Under the pieces are notes generated by a model. That model worked only from the letters and a program-made list of their open reading frames with translations. It had not been told where the DNA came from and made no database searches. DNA of 6,412 nucleotides from Burkholderiales bacterium (GTDB taxonomy: Bacteria; Pseudomonadota; Gammaproteobacteria; Burkholderiales; Burkholderiaceae), in assembly GCA_947371645.1 (NCBI GenBank), contig CANBQJ010000218.1, positions 1-6,412 on the forward strand, in the 5' to 3' direction. The translations under genes were made by a program, and so were the position numbers. Below, one piece after another: positions 6,346-6,412 of the stretch (positions are counted from its first letter, which is position 1; every line of letters starts with the position of its first letter).

Positions 6346-6376
6346 GGGTGGCTTTGCAGGAATCCGCAGGCCACCC
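6346..6376 (-). other. Structured inverted repeat in the rpoA-rplQ spacer
   Basis: GGGTGGC (6346-6352) and GCCACCC (6370-6376) are perfect complements. Inside, TGC/GCA and GG/CC can also pair, leaving a small AAT loop, so the 31 bases could fold into one interrupted hairpin. No T-run follows on the minus strand. It sits in the 101-base spacer before rplQ and may influence translation or RNA processing. Confidence 0.4.
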
Positions 6377-6388
6377 ACTTTCAAAAAA

Positions 6389-6412
6389 TCAACGCTTGTC
6401 CAGGCCTTGAGG
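6389..6412 (-). CDS. rpoA: Probable C-terminal tail of RpoA (RNA polymerase alpha); rest outside the window
   Basis: Reading leftwards from the window edge, seven codons give PQGLDKR followed by TGA (6391-6389). RpoA commonly ends in a 'WPP..' type tail, and rpoA directly precedes rplQ in most bacteria. The identification therefore rests mainly on position and only slightly on these residues. The alpha subunit assembles RNA polymerase and contacts activators through its C-terminal domain. Confidence 0.55.
   Translation of the reverse strand, partial: PQGLDKR

Overview
The window reads as chromosomal DNA of a GC-rich betaproteobacterium, most likely a member of Burkholderiales. The evidence is the GroES and GroEL sequences, an HrcA-type CIRCE operator on groESL, an rpoA-rplQ gene order, and a yqjD/yqjE/yqjK-type membrane operon. 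I cannot name a genus. All sequence homologies are judged from memory of the families, not from a search.

Layout from left to right. (1) groES and the first 218 codons of groEL lie on the minus strand. Their promoter is compact: a sigma70-like -35/-10 pair that also contains a sigma32-like match, with a near-perfect CIRCE over the expected transcription start and a GC-rich hairpin in the leader. (2) Divergent from groES is a tight three-gene plus-strand cluster. It holds a class I SAM-dependent methyltransferase, a PfkB/ribokinase-fold protein whose catalytic Asp is replaced by Ala, and a small HC-x5-R tyrosine-phosphatase-like protein. The first two overlap by ATGA; the second and third are 18 nt apart and show no ribosome binding site, so translational coupling is likely. 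This cluster is the least familiar part of the window. (3) A second plus-strand operon encodes three small proteins resembling YqjD (DUF883, membrane-anchored), YqjE (two membrane segments) and a long YqjK-like protein with a disordered tail. It ends at a perfect bidirectional hairpin terminator. (4) Converging on that terminator are two identical initiator tRNA (tRNA-fMet) genes on the minus strand, separated by what looks like an intrinsic terminator. (5) Further upstream on the same strand are rplQ (bL17) with its own terminator, and the last seven codons of what is probably rpoA.

Functionally the window joins housekeeping genes (chaperonin, translation initiation tRNA, ribosome and RNA polymerase) with two accessory operons between them. 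The yqjDEK-like operon probably acts at the inner membrane. The methyltransferase/pseudokinase/phosphatase cluster has no role I can assign. No mobile element, CRISPR array or phage gene is visible, and no gene-free stretch exceeds 300 bases.
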